Notes: generated by a model not told the origin, from the sequence alone. A DNA stretch of 38,298 nucleotides from Hyphomicrobiales bacterium (GCA_021730985.1 JAKFYI010000005.1:1-38298), one strand, 5' to 3'. Numbered from the stretch's first letter, positions 1-8,210 are shown. Translations and numbers: made by a program.

Positions 1-17
1 AGGTTCGCCGGTGCACT

Positions 18-173
18 CCCTCTCCCCGCCTGCGGGGAGAGGGTTGGGGTGAGGGGGAGTCTCCACAATTTCTGCTATGGAGAGTCCCCCTCACCCGCCG
101 CGCCATAGTGCGTCGAAGACGCGCGTCAACGCGCTGGTGGCGCGTCGACCTCTCCCCGCAAGCGGGGAGAGGT
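18..173. repeat. Composite palindromic intergenic repeat (copy 1)
   Basis: Two perfect palindromes with 12-base arms (CCCTCTCCCCGC at 18-29 with its complement at 32-43, and ACCTCTCCCCGC at 148-159 with its complement at 162-173) lie at the ends of a roughly symmetrical element. Inside are a G-rich stretch at 44-64, a matching C-rich stretch near 81-97, and a further hairpin-forming stretch at 101-142 carrying the words GCGTCGAAGACGCGCGT. The same design recurs at 3401-3464, 9664-9786 and 11379-11492. It has no coding capacity and resembles REP/MITE-type elements of Rhizobiales. The family name is not assigned. Confidence 0.8.
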
Positions 174-184
174 AAGAACGAGTC

Positions 185-784
185 CTACCCGCCGAATCCG
201 GCGCGCTCGGTGCCCATGCCCTTCATGAAGCTCATGCGGATCGCGATGGGGTCGCGCGGCGTCTGGATCGGGCCGGCCTTGTCGTCGATCTTCACCCCCA
301 GCAGCAGCGGGCCGCCGTCCTCGAAACGGCGATCGAGCAACTGATCGAAGTGTGCCTCGTCGCGCACCCAGTGACTGTTCGGCAGGCCCGCGCCCTTCGC
401 AACGGCAACGATGTCGGTGACGCCGGATGTCGCGGCCTTCTGGTTGCCCGTGATCTGGTAAACGCCGTTGTCCCAGATCACGATGGTGAGATTGCGCGGC
501 GCGACGGTTGCGATCGTCGATAGGCAGCCGAGCCCCATCAGGATCGAGCCGTCACCTTCGAGCGCGATCACGCCACGCTCCGGCTGCGCCAGCGCGACGC
601 CCATGGCGATGGGACAGGCCAGCCCCATGCTGCCGAGCATGTAGAAATTCTCGGGGCGGTGGCCTGCGCCATACAGGTCCCAGTTGGTGTTGCCGATGCC
701 GCCGACCACGGCTTCGTTGCGCTTGAGCTTGCCGACCAGGCGCTTGGTCAGTTCGGTGCGGTTCATTCGCTTGAGATCGCTCAT
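185..784 (-). CDS. TPP-dependent decarboxylase, C-terminal (TPP-binding) subunit, sulfopyruvate decarboxylase beta-like
   Basis: This 199-residue protein is the pyrophosphate-binding half of a thiamine-diphosphate enzyme. The TPP/Mg signature is clear: EGDGSILMGLG near residues 76-86, then IVIWDNGVYQITG with the second-metal-ligand asparagine about 27 residues later. The length equals a single domain, so it needs the partner encoded just upstream. Its ATG overlaps that partner's TGA (ATGA at 781-784), which indicates translational coupling and a 1:1 complex. Split enzymes of this layout include sulfopyruvate decarboxylase (ComD/ComE), and fused relatives include phosphonopyruvate decarboxylase. 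The sequence does not settle the 2-oxo acid substrate. A cytoplasmic location is expected, as no signal peptide is present. Confidence 0.85.
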   Translation of the reverse strand: MSDLKRMNRTELTKRLVGKLKRNEAVVGGIGNTNWDLYGAGHRPENFYMLGSMGLACPIAMGVALAQPERGVIALEGDGSILMGLGCLSTIATVAPRNLTIVIWDNGVYQITGNQKAATSGVTDIVAVAKGAGLPNSHWVRDEAHFDQLLDRRFEDGGPLLLGVKIDDKAGPIQTPRDPIAIRMSFMKGMGTERAGFGG

Positions 785-1311
785 TGGGATTTCGTCTTCG
801 CGCTGCTGGCCGGACTGCCGCCGGTGAGCAGCGGCGACAGGATGAATGCGACGGGCGTCTGGGTCAGCACCGCCTGCTTGATCGAGCGGCCGACGATGAA
901 CTCCAGATTACCCTCGTCGGTCAGCGTGTGGTGGGAGATGCCAAGCGCATCCAGCACCGGACGCATGGTGCGCGCCACCAGCGTCTGCGCGATCTGGAAC
1001 TCGCCCATCGTGCCGCGCTCCGAGATGATCATGATGGTCGGAATTTGCGAAGGCACCGTCAGCGAGGCGAGCGTGTTGGCGGTGAGCGCAAAACCCGAGG
1101 TCTGCATCATCACCGCGCTCTTCATGCCGCCCATCCAGCCGCCGGCGGCAAGGCCGAGCGCCTCGTCCTCGCGGGTGGCGACGATCGGCATGAAATAATT
1201 GTCGGCGTGCACGCCCGAAATCATCGGCTTGAGCACGTTGTCCGGCACGTAGGAGACCAGACGGACGTCGTTGTCCTTCAGCACCTTCAGAAAGATATCG
1301 GCCCAGGCCAT
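781..1311 (-). CDS. TPP-dependent decarboxylase, N-terminal (PYR) subunit, sulfopyruvate decarboxylase alpha-like
   Basis: This 176-residue protein matches the PYR domain of thiamine-diphosphate enzymes. The motif ATREDEALGLAAG near residues 46-58 carries the glutamate that activates the cofactor's pyrimidine ring. The segment MMQTSGFALTANTLASL resembles the QNSGLGN-type stretch of sulfopyruvate and phosphonopyruvate decarboxylases. It is the first gene of a two-gene minus-strand operon. It is transcribed divergently from the Bug binding-protein gene starting at 1427, with a 115-base gap that must hold both promoters. The pairing suggests uptake and then decarboxylation of a small acid. That link is inference, and the substrate is unknown. 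Confidence 0.83.
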   Translation of the reverse strand: MAWADIFLKVLKDNDVRLVSYVPDNVLKPMISGVHADNYFMPIVATREDEALGLAAGGWMGGMKSAVMMQTSGFALTANTLASLTVPSQIPTIMIISERGTMGEFQIAQTLVARTMRPVLDALGISHHTLTDEGNLEFIVGRSIKQAVLTQTPVAFILSPLLTGGSPASSAKTKSQ

Positions 1312-1426
1312 TGCGTCGCGGTCTCCGGAAAAATGAGCCGTTTATCTATCACGCGGAATGCGCGACAGTAACCCGTCGGCCGGCCGCAAGAGCCCGGGGC
1401 AAACAGCACGCGAGGGAGGGCCTGAC

Positions 1427-2401
1427 ATGCAAATCCGGAACGCCTGCCTGTTCGTGCTTGTCGCCGCGCTGCCCTGCGCCGCTCCCGCGGCCGCCCAGCA
1501 GGACTATCCGAACCGGCCGATCACGCTTGTGATTCCGTTGCCGCCCGGCGGCACCAACGACATGATGGCGCGCTCCGTTGCCGACCGGATGAGCGCGGCG
1601 CTCGGCCAGCAGATCGTCATCGAGAACCGCGCCTCCGGCGGCAGCGGCACCGTCGCCACCCGCGCGGTCGCCAAGGGCCCGGCGGATGGCTACACGCTGC
1701 TGCTCGGCTATACCTCGACGCTGGCGACCGGGCCGCACATGTTCCCGAACGTCGGCTACGACGTGCGTAAGGATTTCGCGCCGATCGGCCTGATCGGCGG
1801 CGCGCCGGCGCTGCTGCTGGTTCATCCCAGCGTGACCTATCGCGACGCCCGCGACCTGATCGCCGACATGCGGGCCTCGAAAGAGCCGTTCCAGGTCGGC
1901 ACGCCGGGCATCAGCACGGTCAACCACCTGGCCGCAGTTATGTTCGCGCAACAGGCCGGCGTGAAGCTGCAATACATTCCCTACAAGGGCTCGCAGCCGC
2001 TGATCACCGACATGGTCGGCGGCCATGTGAAGGTCGGCTTCAATCCGATCCCGGTGTCGCGCGGCGCGCTGGACGGCAAGCTGATCCGCGCGCTGGCGGC
2101 CACGTCCGCGACGCGCTCCAGCACCTTCCCCGACCTGCCGACAATTTCGGAATCCGGCCTGCCCGGCTTCGACGCGGTGCTGACCTACGGCATCGTTGCG
2201 CCGGCCGGCACGCCGCGCCCGATCGTGGAGCGGCTCAACAAGGTGCTGCGCGACGCGCTTGCCACCGACGAAGTAAAGCGCCGGCTGATCCAGGAGGGCG
2301 CCGACCCGATGCCGACCACGCCCGAGGAGCACGGAGCGATCATCGACAAGGAAGAAACCAAGTGGTCGTCCATCATCAAGTCGATGGGCATCAAGCACTG
2401 A
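1427..2401 (+). CDS. Bug/TctC-family tripartite tricarboxylate transporter substrate-binding protein
   Basis: This 324-residue periplasmic solute-binding protein has a Sec signal peptide (hydrophobic stretch at residues 6-20, likely cleavage after the Ala-rich AAA/AQ segment near residue 23). The mature protein opens with the family hallmark YPNRPITLVIPLPPGG. Other Bug features are ADGYTLLLG, the IPYKG segment near the domain crossover and VAPAGTP near the C-terminus. The ATG at 1427 was chosen because GAGGGAGGG lies just upstream at 1412-1420; an in-frame ATG at 1358 would bury the signal peptide. The next gene is a clear paralogue sharing the C-terminal pattern IDKEE-x-KWS. Family ligands are mostly carboxylic acids. 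No TctA/TctB gene is nearby. Confidence 0.92.
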   Translation: MQIRNACLFVLVAALPCAAPAAAQQDYPNRPITLVIPLPPGGTNDMMARSVADRMSAALGQQIVIENRASGGSGTVATRAVAKGPADGYTLLLGYTSTLATGPHMFPNVGYDVRKDFAPIGLIGGAPALLLVHPSVTYRDARDLIADMRASKEPFQVGTPGISTVNHLAAVMFAQQAGVKLQYIPYKGSQPLITDMVGGHVKVGFNPIPVSRGALDGKLIRALAATSATRSSTFPDLPTISESGLPGFDAVLTYGIVAPAGTPRPIVERLNKVLRDALATDEVKRRLIQEGADPMPTTPEEHGAIIDKEETKWSSIIKSMGIKH

Positions 2402-2429
2402 ACGATCCGCATCACACCCGAGGCTGGAA

Positions 2430-3395
2430 ATGAAACAGACGTTGACCGCCGCCCTGTTCGCCGCGTCCGCTCTGCTGAGCGCCGCCCACGCGCAACAGGA
2501 TTATCCGAACCGGCCGATCACGCTGGTGGTGCCCTACGCCGCCGGCGGCGGCAACGACGTGATGGCACGCACCGTCGCGGAGAAGATGAGCAAGACGCTC
2601 GGCCAGAACATCGTGGTGGAAAACCGCGCCGGCGCCGGCGGCTCGATCGCCACGCGCCAGGTCGCGCGCGCCGCCCCCGACGGCTACACGCTGGTGCTCG
2701 GCGGCACCGGCACGCTGGCGGTCAATCCGACGCTGTACGACAACGTCGGCTACGATCCGCGCAAGGATTTCGCCCCGGTCGGCCTGATCGGAACCGGTCA
2801 GCTCATCGTCGTCATCAATCCCACCGTCCCGGCCAGGACGATCCCGGAGCTGATCGCGCTGGCGAAGAAGGAGCCCGGCAAGCTGAGCTACGCCTCGGCC
2901 GGCGTCGGCAGCGGCATCCATCTCGGCGCCGTGCTGTTCGAGATGATGGCGGACATCCAGCTCACCCATGTGCCGTACCGCGGCACCGCGCCCGCGCTGA
3001 CCGACCTGATCGGCGGCCATGTGCAGATGTACTTCTCCTCGATCCCCTCGATGATCGCACTCGCCAAGGAGGGCAAGGTGCGCCCGCTCGCGGTGGCGGG
3101 ACCGGTCCGTTCGCCGGTCTTTCCGGATCTGCCCACGGTTGCGGAAACCCTGCCGGGCTTCGAGGCGGTGCTGCATTACGGCATCGTGGCGCCGGCCGGC
3201 ACGCCCGATCCGATCATCCGCAAGCTCAACGCTGCGTTGCGCGAGGCGGTGAACGCGCCGGACACCAAGATGCGGATGGCCACCGACGGCACCGAGCCGT
3301 TTCCTTCGACGCCGGAGGAATACTCAGCCGACATCGACAAGGAAGAGAAGAAGTGGTCGGCGATCGTGAAGCGGTCCGGGGCGAAGGCGAATTAG
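2430..3395 (+). CDS. Bug/TctC-family substrate-binding protein, tandem paralogue of the preceding gene
   Basis: This 321-residue Bug protein starts 28 bases after its paralogue, with GAGG about 8 bases before the ATG. The signal peptide is residues 1-21 with an AHA/QQ cleavage site, and the mature N-terminus YPNRPITLVVPYAAGGG is nearly the same as that of the neighbour. Both share the NVGYD-x-RKDFAPIGLIG-type segment and the C-terminal IDKEE-KWS-I-K ending, so a local duplication is the simplest origin. An acyl-CoA dehydrogenase and an acyl-CoA synthetase follow on the same strand, which suggests an organic acid that is activated to a CoA thioester. The ligand cannot be read from the sequence. 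Confidence 0.93.
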   Translation: MKQTLTAALFAASALLSAAHAQQDYPNRPITLVVPYAAGGGNDVMARTVAEKMSKTLGQNIVVENRAGAGGSIATRQVARAAPDGYTLVLGGTGTLAVNPTLYDNVGYDPRKDFAPVGLIGTGQLIVVINPTVPARTIPELIALAKKEPGKLSYASAGVGSGIHLGAVLFEMMADIQLTHVPYRGTAPALTDLIGGHVQMYFSSIPSMIALAKEGKVRPLAVAGPVRSPVFPDLPTVAETLPGFEAVLHYGIVAPAGTPDPIIRKLNAALREAVNAPDTKMRMATDGTEPFPSTPEEYSADIDKEEKKWSAIVKRSGAKAN

Positions 3396-3400
3396 GCGAG

Positions 3401-3464
3401 TCCCCCTCACCCGGCTTCCTCGCTATGCTCGGAAGCCGACCTCTCCCCGCAAGCGGGGAGAGGT
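3401..3464. repeat. Palindromic intergenic repeat (copy 2, half-element)
   Basis: The C-rich word TCCCCCTCACCC (3401-3412) is followed by a hairpin GGCTTCC...GGAAGCC (3413-3419 with 3431-3437) and by the palindrome ACCTCTCCCCGC/GCGGGGAGAGGT (3439-3450 with 3453-3464). This is one half of the composite element seen at 18-173, 9664-9786 and 11379-11492. It separates the Bug pair from the acyl-CoA dehydrogenase gene. If transcribed it would fold into two hairpins. Confidence 0.75.
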
Positions 3465-3490
3465 GAAGAGCCGCGTGGTATGGAAACAAA

Positions 3491-4663
3491 ATGAACTTCG
3501 ACTTCACAGAAGAACAAAAGCTGTTCGCCGAATCGATCCGCAAGTTCGCGCAGGCGCATCTGGCGAAAGACGCCCTCAAGCGCGCGCACGATCCGCATTT
3601 TCCGTTCGATGTCGCCAAGCTGATGCATCAGCAAGGGCTGATGGGCATCACGCTGCCCGAGAAGGACGGCGGCCTGGGCGGCACGCTGATGGACGCGGTG
3701 ATCGCCATCGAACAAGTAGCGGCTATCTGCCCGCGCTCCGCCGACGTGGTGCAGTTCGGCAACTTCGGCCCGATCCGCACTTTCGCGGAATACGGCAGCG
3801 ACTATCACAAGAAGAAATGGCTGGGCGACCTTCTCGCCGGCAACATGGTCATCAGCCTCGGCATCTCCGAGCCGGATGCGGGCTCGGCGGCGACCGAGCT
3901 CAAGACCTTCGCCAAGCAGGACGGCTCGCACTACGTGCTGAACGGCAGCAAGGTGTTCTCCACCTTCAGCCCGGACGCCGCGATCTTCCTGGTCTACGTG
4001 CGCTATGCGCCGGGCACGTCCGGCATCGGCTCGGTGATCGTAGAGCGCGGCGCGCCAGGCTTCACGGTCGGCCCGCCACAGGAATTCATGAGCGGCGAGC
4101 AGTGGAGCGAGCTGCATTTCGACAACTGCCGCATCCCCGCCGAGAACGTGTTGCTCGGGCCGGGCGGCTTCCAGAAGCAGATGGCTGGCTTCAACGTCGA
4201 GCGGATTGGCAACACCGCCCGCTCGCTCGCGTTCGGGCGTTACGCCTACGAGCGCGCCCGCGAGCACGCCAGTGTGCGCAAGCAGTTCGGCCGGCCACTG
4301 TGCGAGTTCCAGGGCCTGCAATGGAAATTCGCCGACATGGCGATCCGGCTCGAAGCCGCGCAACTCCTGCTGTATCGCGCCGCCGTCAACGCCGACCGCG
4401 GCCTGCCCTCGGCCTATGAGACCTCCGTCGCCAAGGTGGCGTGCAACACCGCGGGCTTTGACGTGGCGCACGAGGCGATCCAGATCATGGGCGCCGCGGG
4501 CTACAGCAAGTCCTCGCTGGTCGAGTACTGCATGCGGCGCTGCCGCGGCTGGATGATCGCCGGCGGCTCGGTGGAGATTCTGAAGAACCGCATCGCCGAA
4601 CATGTGTTCGACCGAAGGTTCGATCAGCGGCCGCCGAAGATCAAACCCGATGCCGCGAAGTAA
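3491..4663 (+). CDS. Acyl-CoA dehydrogenase family protein
   Basis: This 390-residue protein has the usual acyl-CoA dehydrogenase length and architecture: a helical N-terminal domain (residues about 4-115), a beta domain with ISLGISEPDAGS (121-132) that contacts FAD, and a helical C-terminal domain. The reaction expected is FAD-dependent alpha,beta-desaturation of a CoA thioester, with electrons passed to ETF. The usual catalytic glutamate of the YEGT motif is absent: the equivalent segment reads IAGGS (356-360). Glu237, in FNVERIG, lies where isovaleryl-CoA dehydrogenase places its catalytic base, so an alternative-base enzyme is likely. The gene is followed after 6 bases by an acyl-CoA synthetase, making a two-gene unit. 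The substrate is not assigned. Confidence 0.92.
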   Translation: MNFDFTEEQKLFAESIRKFAQAHLAKDALKRAHDPHFPFDVAKLMHQQGLMGITLPEKDGGLGGTLMDAVIAIEQVAAICPRSADVVQFGNFGPIRTFAEYGSDYHKKKWLGDLLAGNMVISLGISEPDAGSAATELKTFAKQDGSHYVLNGSKVFSTFSPDAAIFLVYVRYAPGTSGIGSVIVERGAPGFTVGPPQEFMSGEQWSELHFDNCRIPAENVLLGPGGFQKQMAGFNVERIGNTARSLAFGRYAYERAREHASVRKQFGRPLCEFQGLQWKFADMAIRLEAAQLLLYRAAVNADRGLPSAYETSVAKVACNTAGFDVAHEAIQIMGAAGYSKSSLVEYCMRRCRGWMIAGGSVEILKNRIAEHVFDRRFDQRPPKIKPDAAK

Positions 4664-4669
4664 GCTTTC

Positions 4670-6709
4670 GTGACGCCCCTCGCCCAATATCTGTTCGCGC
4701 CGAAATCCGTCGCCATCGTCGGCCAATCGAACGACGCCACCAAGACCGCCGGGCGTCCGCTGAAATATTTGCGCCAGGCCGGCTTTGCGGGCCGCATCTA
4801 TCCGGTCAACGCGCGGCGTGACGAGGTGCTGGGCGAGCGCGCCTTTCCATCGCTCGCCGCGCTGCCGGAGGTGCCCGAGCACGTCTATGTCGTGGCGAAC
4901 ACCGACGCGACCATCGAGGCGATCGAGGAATGCGGCCGGCTCGGCGTGCCGGTGGTCACCGCGCTCGCCAACGGCTTCAGCGAGACCGGAGCGGCGGGGC
5001 ACGCGCGCGAGGCGCGGCTGCGCGAGGTCTTGGCCAAGACGAAGACCCGTCTGGTCGGGCCGTCGAGCCTCGGCATCGTCGACATGCGCCACAAGTCGTT
5101 TCTCACCGCCAACGCCGCGTTCGACGAGCCGGACCTGCCGGTCGGCCGCATCTTCGCCGCGTCCCACAGCGGCGGAATGATCGGCACGTTTCTGTCGCGC
5201 GGCAAGGCGCGCGGCATCGGCTATGCAGGACTGGTGTCGGTCGGCAACGAGGTCGACCTGTCGATCGGCGAGATTTGCGCCGCCACGCTCGACGATCCCG
5301 GCATCGACGGCTACGTGCTGTTTCTGGAATCGCTGCGCAAGGCCGATGCGTTGCGCGCCTTCGCGCTCGAAGCGCACAAGCGCGGCAAGCCGGTGCTGGC
5401 CTATAAGCTGGGCCGCTCCGAAGCCGGCCGCGAGCTGGCGGTGTCGCACACCGGCGCGCTGGCCGGCGAGGACGACATCGCCGACGTGTTCCTGGCCGAA
5501 TGCGGCATTGCGCGGGTCGATACGCTGGAAGGGTTGATCGAGGGCTTTCCGCTACTCGCGAAAATGCCCGCCCCGCAGCGCGGCGCACGGCGGCTCGCAG
5601 CAGCCGTCGTCACCACCACGGCGGGTGGCGCCACCATGGTGGTCGATCCGCTGGCCTCGCGCGGCATCGAGGTGACGCAGCCGAGCGTGCAGACTCTTCA
5701 GCGCATCAAGGACAAGACCGGCGTCGAGGTCACGCCGGCGCGGCTCACCGACCTGACGCTGGCCGGCGCGCAGTATGACGTGATGAAGGGCGCGCTCGAC
5801 ATCCTCACCACCGCGCCGGAGTTTGACATGGTGGTTGTGGTGGTCGGTTCGTCGGCGCGGTTCTATCCGCATCTCGCGGTCAAGCCGATCGTCGACAGCG
5901 CCAATGCGCCGAAACCGATCGCGGTGTTTCTGGTCCCCGAGGCGCCCGACGCGCTGGCACAATTGTCAAAAGCGGGCGTGCCAAGTTTCCACACGCCGGA
6001 AGCCTGTGCGGACGCGGTCGCGGCGGCCCTCAAGCGGCGCGCGCCGACGCCCGCCACAGCGCGGCGTCCCCAGGGCGAAGGCCGCATGCTGGACGAACTG
6101 GAGGCCTACACGCTGCTCGACAAGCTCGGTGTGCCACACGCGCATTCCGTCGCGCTCGATGCCGGCATCGCAACAGCGCCCGCCCTGCCCTTCACCTATC
6201 CCGTAGCGGTCAAGGCGCTGTCCGCCGCGATCGCCCACAAGTCCGATGTCGGCGGCGTCGTTCTGAACGTGCGCGACGGCGCAGCGCTGCTCGTGGCGAT
6301 CAAGCAGATTGCGCAGGCGACCCAGGCGCCACGCGTGCTGGTGCAGCCGATGACGGCGGGCCTCGGCGAAGTGCTGATCGGTTATCGGGTCGATGCCGAC
6401 GTGGGGCCGCTGGTGATGATCGCGGCCGGCGGCGTGCTCGCCGAGATTTATCGCGACCGCAGCCTGCGGCTCGCCCCGGTCGATCTCGAAACGGCCCGCG
6501 AGATGATCGGCGAGGTTGCCGCGGTCAAGGCGCTCAACGGCTATCGCGGCAAGCCGCGCGGCGATCTCGACGCGCTGGCAAACGCGCTGGTGGCGCTGTC
6601 GCGGCTTGCGGTCATGGATGGTCCTGCGGTCGCCGAGGCCGAGGTCAATCCGCTGATGGTGCAGGCCAACGGCGTGGTCGCGGTCGATGCGCTGGTGAGG
6701 ATGGGATGA
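4670..6709 (+). CDS. NDP-forming acyl-CoA synthetase (acetate-CoA ligase family, fused alpha-beta)
   Basis: This 679-residue protein has, in order, a CoA-binding Rossmann domain (about 5-100, with SVAIVGQS), succinyl-CoA-ligase-like domains (about 150-440) and an ATP-grasp domain (about 470-679). SHTGALAG at 259-266 contains the histidine (His260) expected to be phosphorylated, and ASHSGGMIG (164-172) and VGNEVDLS (191-198) are conserved in the family. The reaction is reversible: carboxylic acid + CoA + ATP to acyl-CoA + ADP + phosphate. The start is a GTG 6 bases after the dehydrogenase stop. Paired with that dehydrogenase, it probably activates the acid that the dehydrogenase then desaturates. 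Substrate specificity is open. Confidence 0.92.
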   Translation: MTPLAQYLFAPKSVAIVGQSNDATKTAGRPLKYLRQAGFAGRIYPVNARRDEVLGERAFPSLAALPEVPEHVYVVANTDATIEAIEECGRLGVPVVTALANGFSETGAAGHAREARLREVLAKTKTRLVGPSSLGIVDMRHKSFLTANAAFDEPDLPVGRIFAASHSGGMIGTFLSRGKARGIGYAGLVSVGNEVDLSIGEICAATLDDPGIDGYVLFLESLRKADALRAFALEAHKRGKPVLAYKLGRSEAGRELAVSHTGALAGEDDIADVFLAECGIARVDTLEGLIEGFPLLAKMPAPQRGARRLAAAVVTTTAGGATMVVDPLASRGIEVTQPSVQTLQRIKDKTGVEVTPARLTDLTLAGAQYDVMKGALDILTTAPEFDMVVVVVGSSARFYPHLAVKPIVDSANAPKPIAVFLVPEAPDALAQLSKAGVPSFHTPEACADAVAAALKRRAPTPATARRPQGEGRMLDELEAYTLLDKLGVPHAHSVALDAGIATAPALPFTYPVAVKALSAAIAHKSDVGGVVLNVRDGAALLVAIKQIAQATQAPRVLVQPMTAGLGEVLIGYRVDADVGPLVMIAAGGVLAEIYRDRSLRLAPVDLETAREMIGEVAAVKALNGYRGKPRGDLDALANALVALSRLAVMDGPAVAEAEVNPLMVQANGVVAVDALVRMG

Positions 6710-6720
6710 TGACCGATGTA

Positions 6721-6862
6721 TCGTGTCCCGGCCAAGCGAGCGCAGCGAGCGCGAGCCGGGACCCCGCTTTCTTCCTTCCGCAAAATCAAACCGGGGTCCC
6801 GGGTCTCGCCATAGCGCGTCGAAGACGCGCGTCCACGCGCTTATGGCTCGCCCGGGACACGA
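6721..6862. repeat. MITE-like intergenic element with 11-base terminal inverted repeats
   Basis: TCGTGTCCCGG at 6721-6731 is exactly repeated in reverse complement at 6852-6862 (CCGGGACACGA). In between are the word GCGAGCGCAGCGAGCGCGAG, an inner pair CGGGACCCC/GGGGTCCCG, and the hairpin-prone stretch with GCGTCGAAGACGCGCGT that is also present at 101-142. The element fills the gap between the acyl-CoA synthetase stop and the hydrolase ribosome-binding site. No transposase is coded and no target duplication is obvious. Confidence 0.75.
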
Positions 6863-6878
6863 ACGGAGAAAGCCACCA

Positions 6879-8111
6879 ATGATCGAACGCATCCAAGACC
6901 TGGTGAACGCCGACGCCAACCTGGTCCGGCGCGGCCGCTTCCTCTCCACCACGTTCCTCATGGAAATCGGCGACAAGGGCTACCTCGTCAAAATCCTGGA
7001 AGGCCGTATCGCCTCGATCACGCCGGGGCCGTTCGTCACGCCGAACTTCAGCTTCGCGCTGCGCGCGCCGCGCGACGAATGGGAGATGTTCTGGAGCGAA
7101 CTGCCGCCGCCCGGCTACAACGACATCTTCGCGCTGTTCAAGCGCGGCAAGCTGACCATCGAAGGCGACCTGCATCCCTTCATGGCGAACCTGCTTTACA
7201 TCAAGGACGTGCTGGTCAAACCGCGCAAAGGCTCAACCGGCCTGCCCGCCGTTCGCCCGGCCGCTTCGGCGCCAAGCTTCGAGCCGATCGTCGGGCGCTA
7301 TCTCAATTTCAACCTGCTCGGCCGGCCGCACCGGCTCTACATCGAGGAGGCGGGCCAGGGCATTCCGCTGCTGTGCCTGCACACCGCAGGCTCCGACGGG
7401 CGGCAGTATCGCGGGCTGCTCAACGACAAGCGCATCACCGACAACTTTCGCGTCATCGTGTTCGACATGCCGTGGCATGGAAAATCGTCGCCGCCCGAGG
7501 GCTTCCAGAACGAGGAATACAAGCTCACCTCGCGCGACTACATCAGCATGGTTCTGGAAATCTCCGATGCGCTGCAACTCGACAAGCCTGTGGTGATGGG
7601 CTGCTCGATCGGCGGCCGCATCGTGCTCTATCTCGCGCATCAGCATGGCGAACGCTTCCGCGCCATTGTCGGATTGGAGACCGCGGCGCATGTGGCGCCC
7701 TACTACGATGTGGAATGGCTGCACCGGCCCGACGTGCACGGCGGCGAGGTCTCGACCGGCGTGATTTCCGGCCTGGTTGCCCCCACAGCGCCGGACAAGG
7801 ATCGCTGGGAAACGCTGTGGCACTACCTGATGAGCGGGCCCGGCGTGTTCAAGGGCGATCTCTATTTCTACAAGGTGGACGGCGACATCCGCGCCAAGGT
7901 GGATCAGATCGACGGCCGCAAGACGCCGCTCTATCTGCTGACCGGCGAATACGACTACTCGTGCACCAGCGAGGGCACGCTCGATGTGGCGAAGCGCACG
8001 GGCGCGGAGGTCACTATCATGAAAGGGCTTGGTCACTTTCCGATGAGCGAGGACCCGCCGAAGTTCATTTCCTATCTGCTGCCGGTGCTGGAGAAGATCA
8101 GGAAGGGTTGA
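6879..8111 (+). CDS. SCP2-like domain / alpha-beta hydrolase fusion protein
   Basis: This 410-residue protein has two parts. Residues about 1-118 resemble an SCP2/sterol-carrier-like lipid-binding domain (a beta-rich segment, then ALFKRGKLTIEGD and MANLLYIKD). Residues about 135-410 form an alpha/beta hydrolase with LHTAGSDGR as the oxyanion segment (168-175), the nucleophile elbow GCSIGG (Ser243), an acid in GEYDY (Asp359) and the histidine in GLGHFP (His386). The catalytic triad is complete. The ATG at 6879 was preferred because GGAGA sits 9-14 bases upstream; the frame is open further upstream only through the repeat at 6721-6862. A role as hydrolase of a hydrophobic or CoA-linked ester is inference. 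The family's substrates are unknown to me. Confidence 0.88.
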   Translation: MIERIQDLVNADANLVRRGRFLSTTFLMEIGDKGYLVKILEGRIASITPGPFVTPNFSFALRAPRDEWEMFWSELPPPGYNDIFALFKRGKLTIEGDLHPFMANLLYIKDVLVKPRKGSTGLPAVRPAASAPSFEPIVGRYLNFNLLGRPHRLYIEEAGQGIPLLCLHTAGSDGRQYRGLLNDKRITDNFRVIVFDMPWHGKSSPPEGFQNEEYKLTSRDYISMVLEISDALQLDKPVVMGCSIGGRIVLYLAHQHGERFRAIVGLETAAHVAPYYDVEWLHRPDVHGGEVSTGVISGLVAPTAPDKDRWETLWHYLMSGPGVFKGDLYFYKVDGDIRAKVDQIDGRKTPLYLLTGEYDYSCTSEGTLDVAKRTGAEVTIMKGLGHFPMSEDPPKFISYLLPVLEKIRKG

Positions 8112-8118
8112 TTTGCAG

Positions 8119-8210
8119 TACCGGGTGTCATCGCCCGCGAAAGCGGGCGATCCAGTACACACCGATCCAACTGTGATTACTGGGTCCCCGCTTTCGCGGG
8201 GACGACAATT
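8119..8210. repeat. Paired-hairpin intergenic repeat
   Basis: Two strong hairpins, CGCCCGC-gaaa-GCGGGCG (8133-8150) and GTCCCCGC-tttc-GCGGGGAC (8185-8204), occupy the gap between the hydrolase and the MmgE/PrpD gene. Sequences of the form CTGGGTCCCCGCTTTCGCGG are frequent intergenic repeats in Bradyrhizobium-type genomes. The first hairpin lies about 20 bases after the hydrolase stop and could slow exonucleases, but there is no T-run of a classical terminator. Confidence 0.65.

Noticed and set aside
3407..5449. A 680-codon open frame on the minus strand opposite the dehydrogenase and synthetase genes
   Set aside because: Its product is Arg/His/Asp/Val-rich with no recognisable domain, and it lies opposite two sound enzyme genes. 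GC-rich codon bias commonly keeps antisense frames open.
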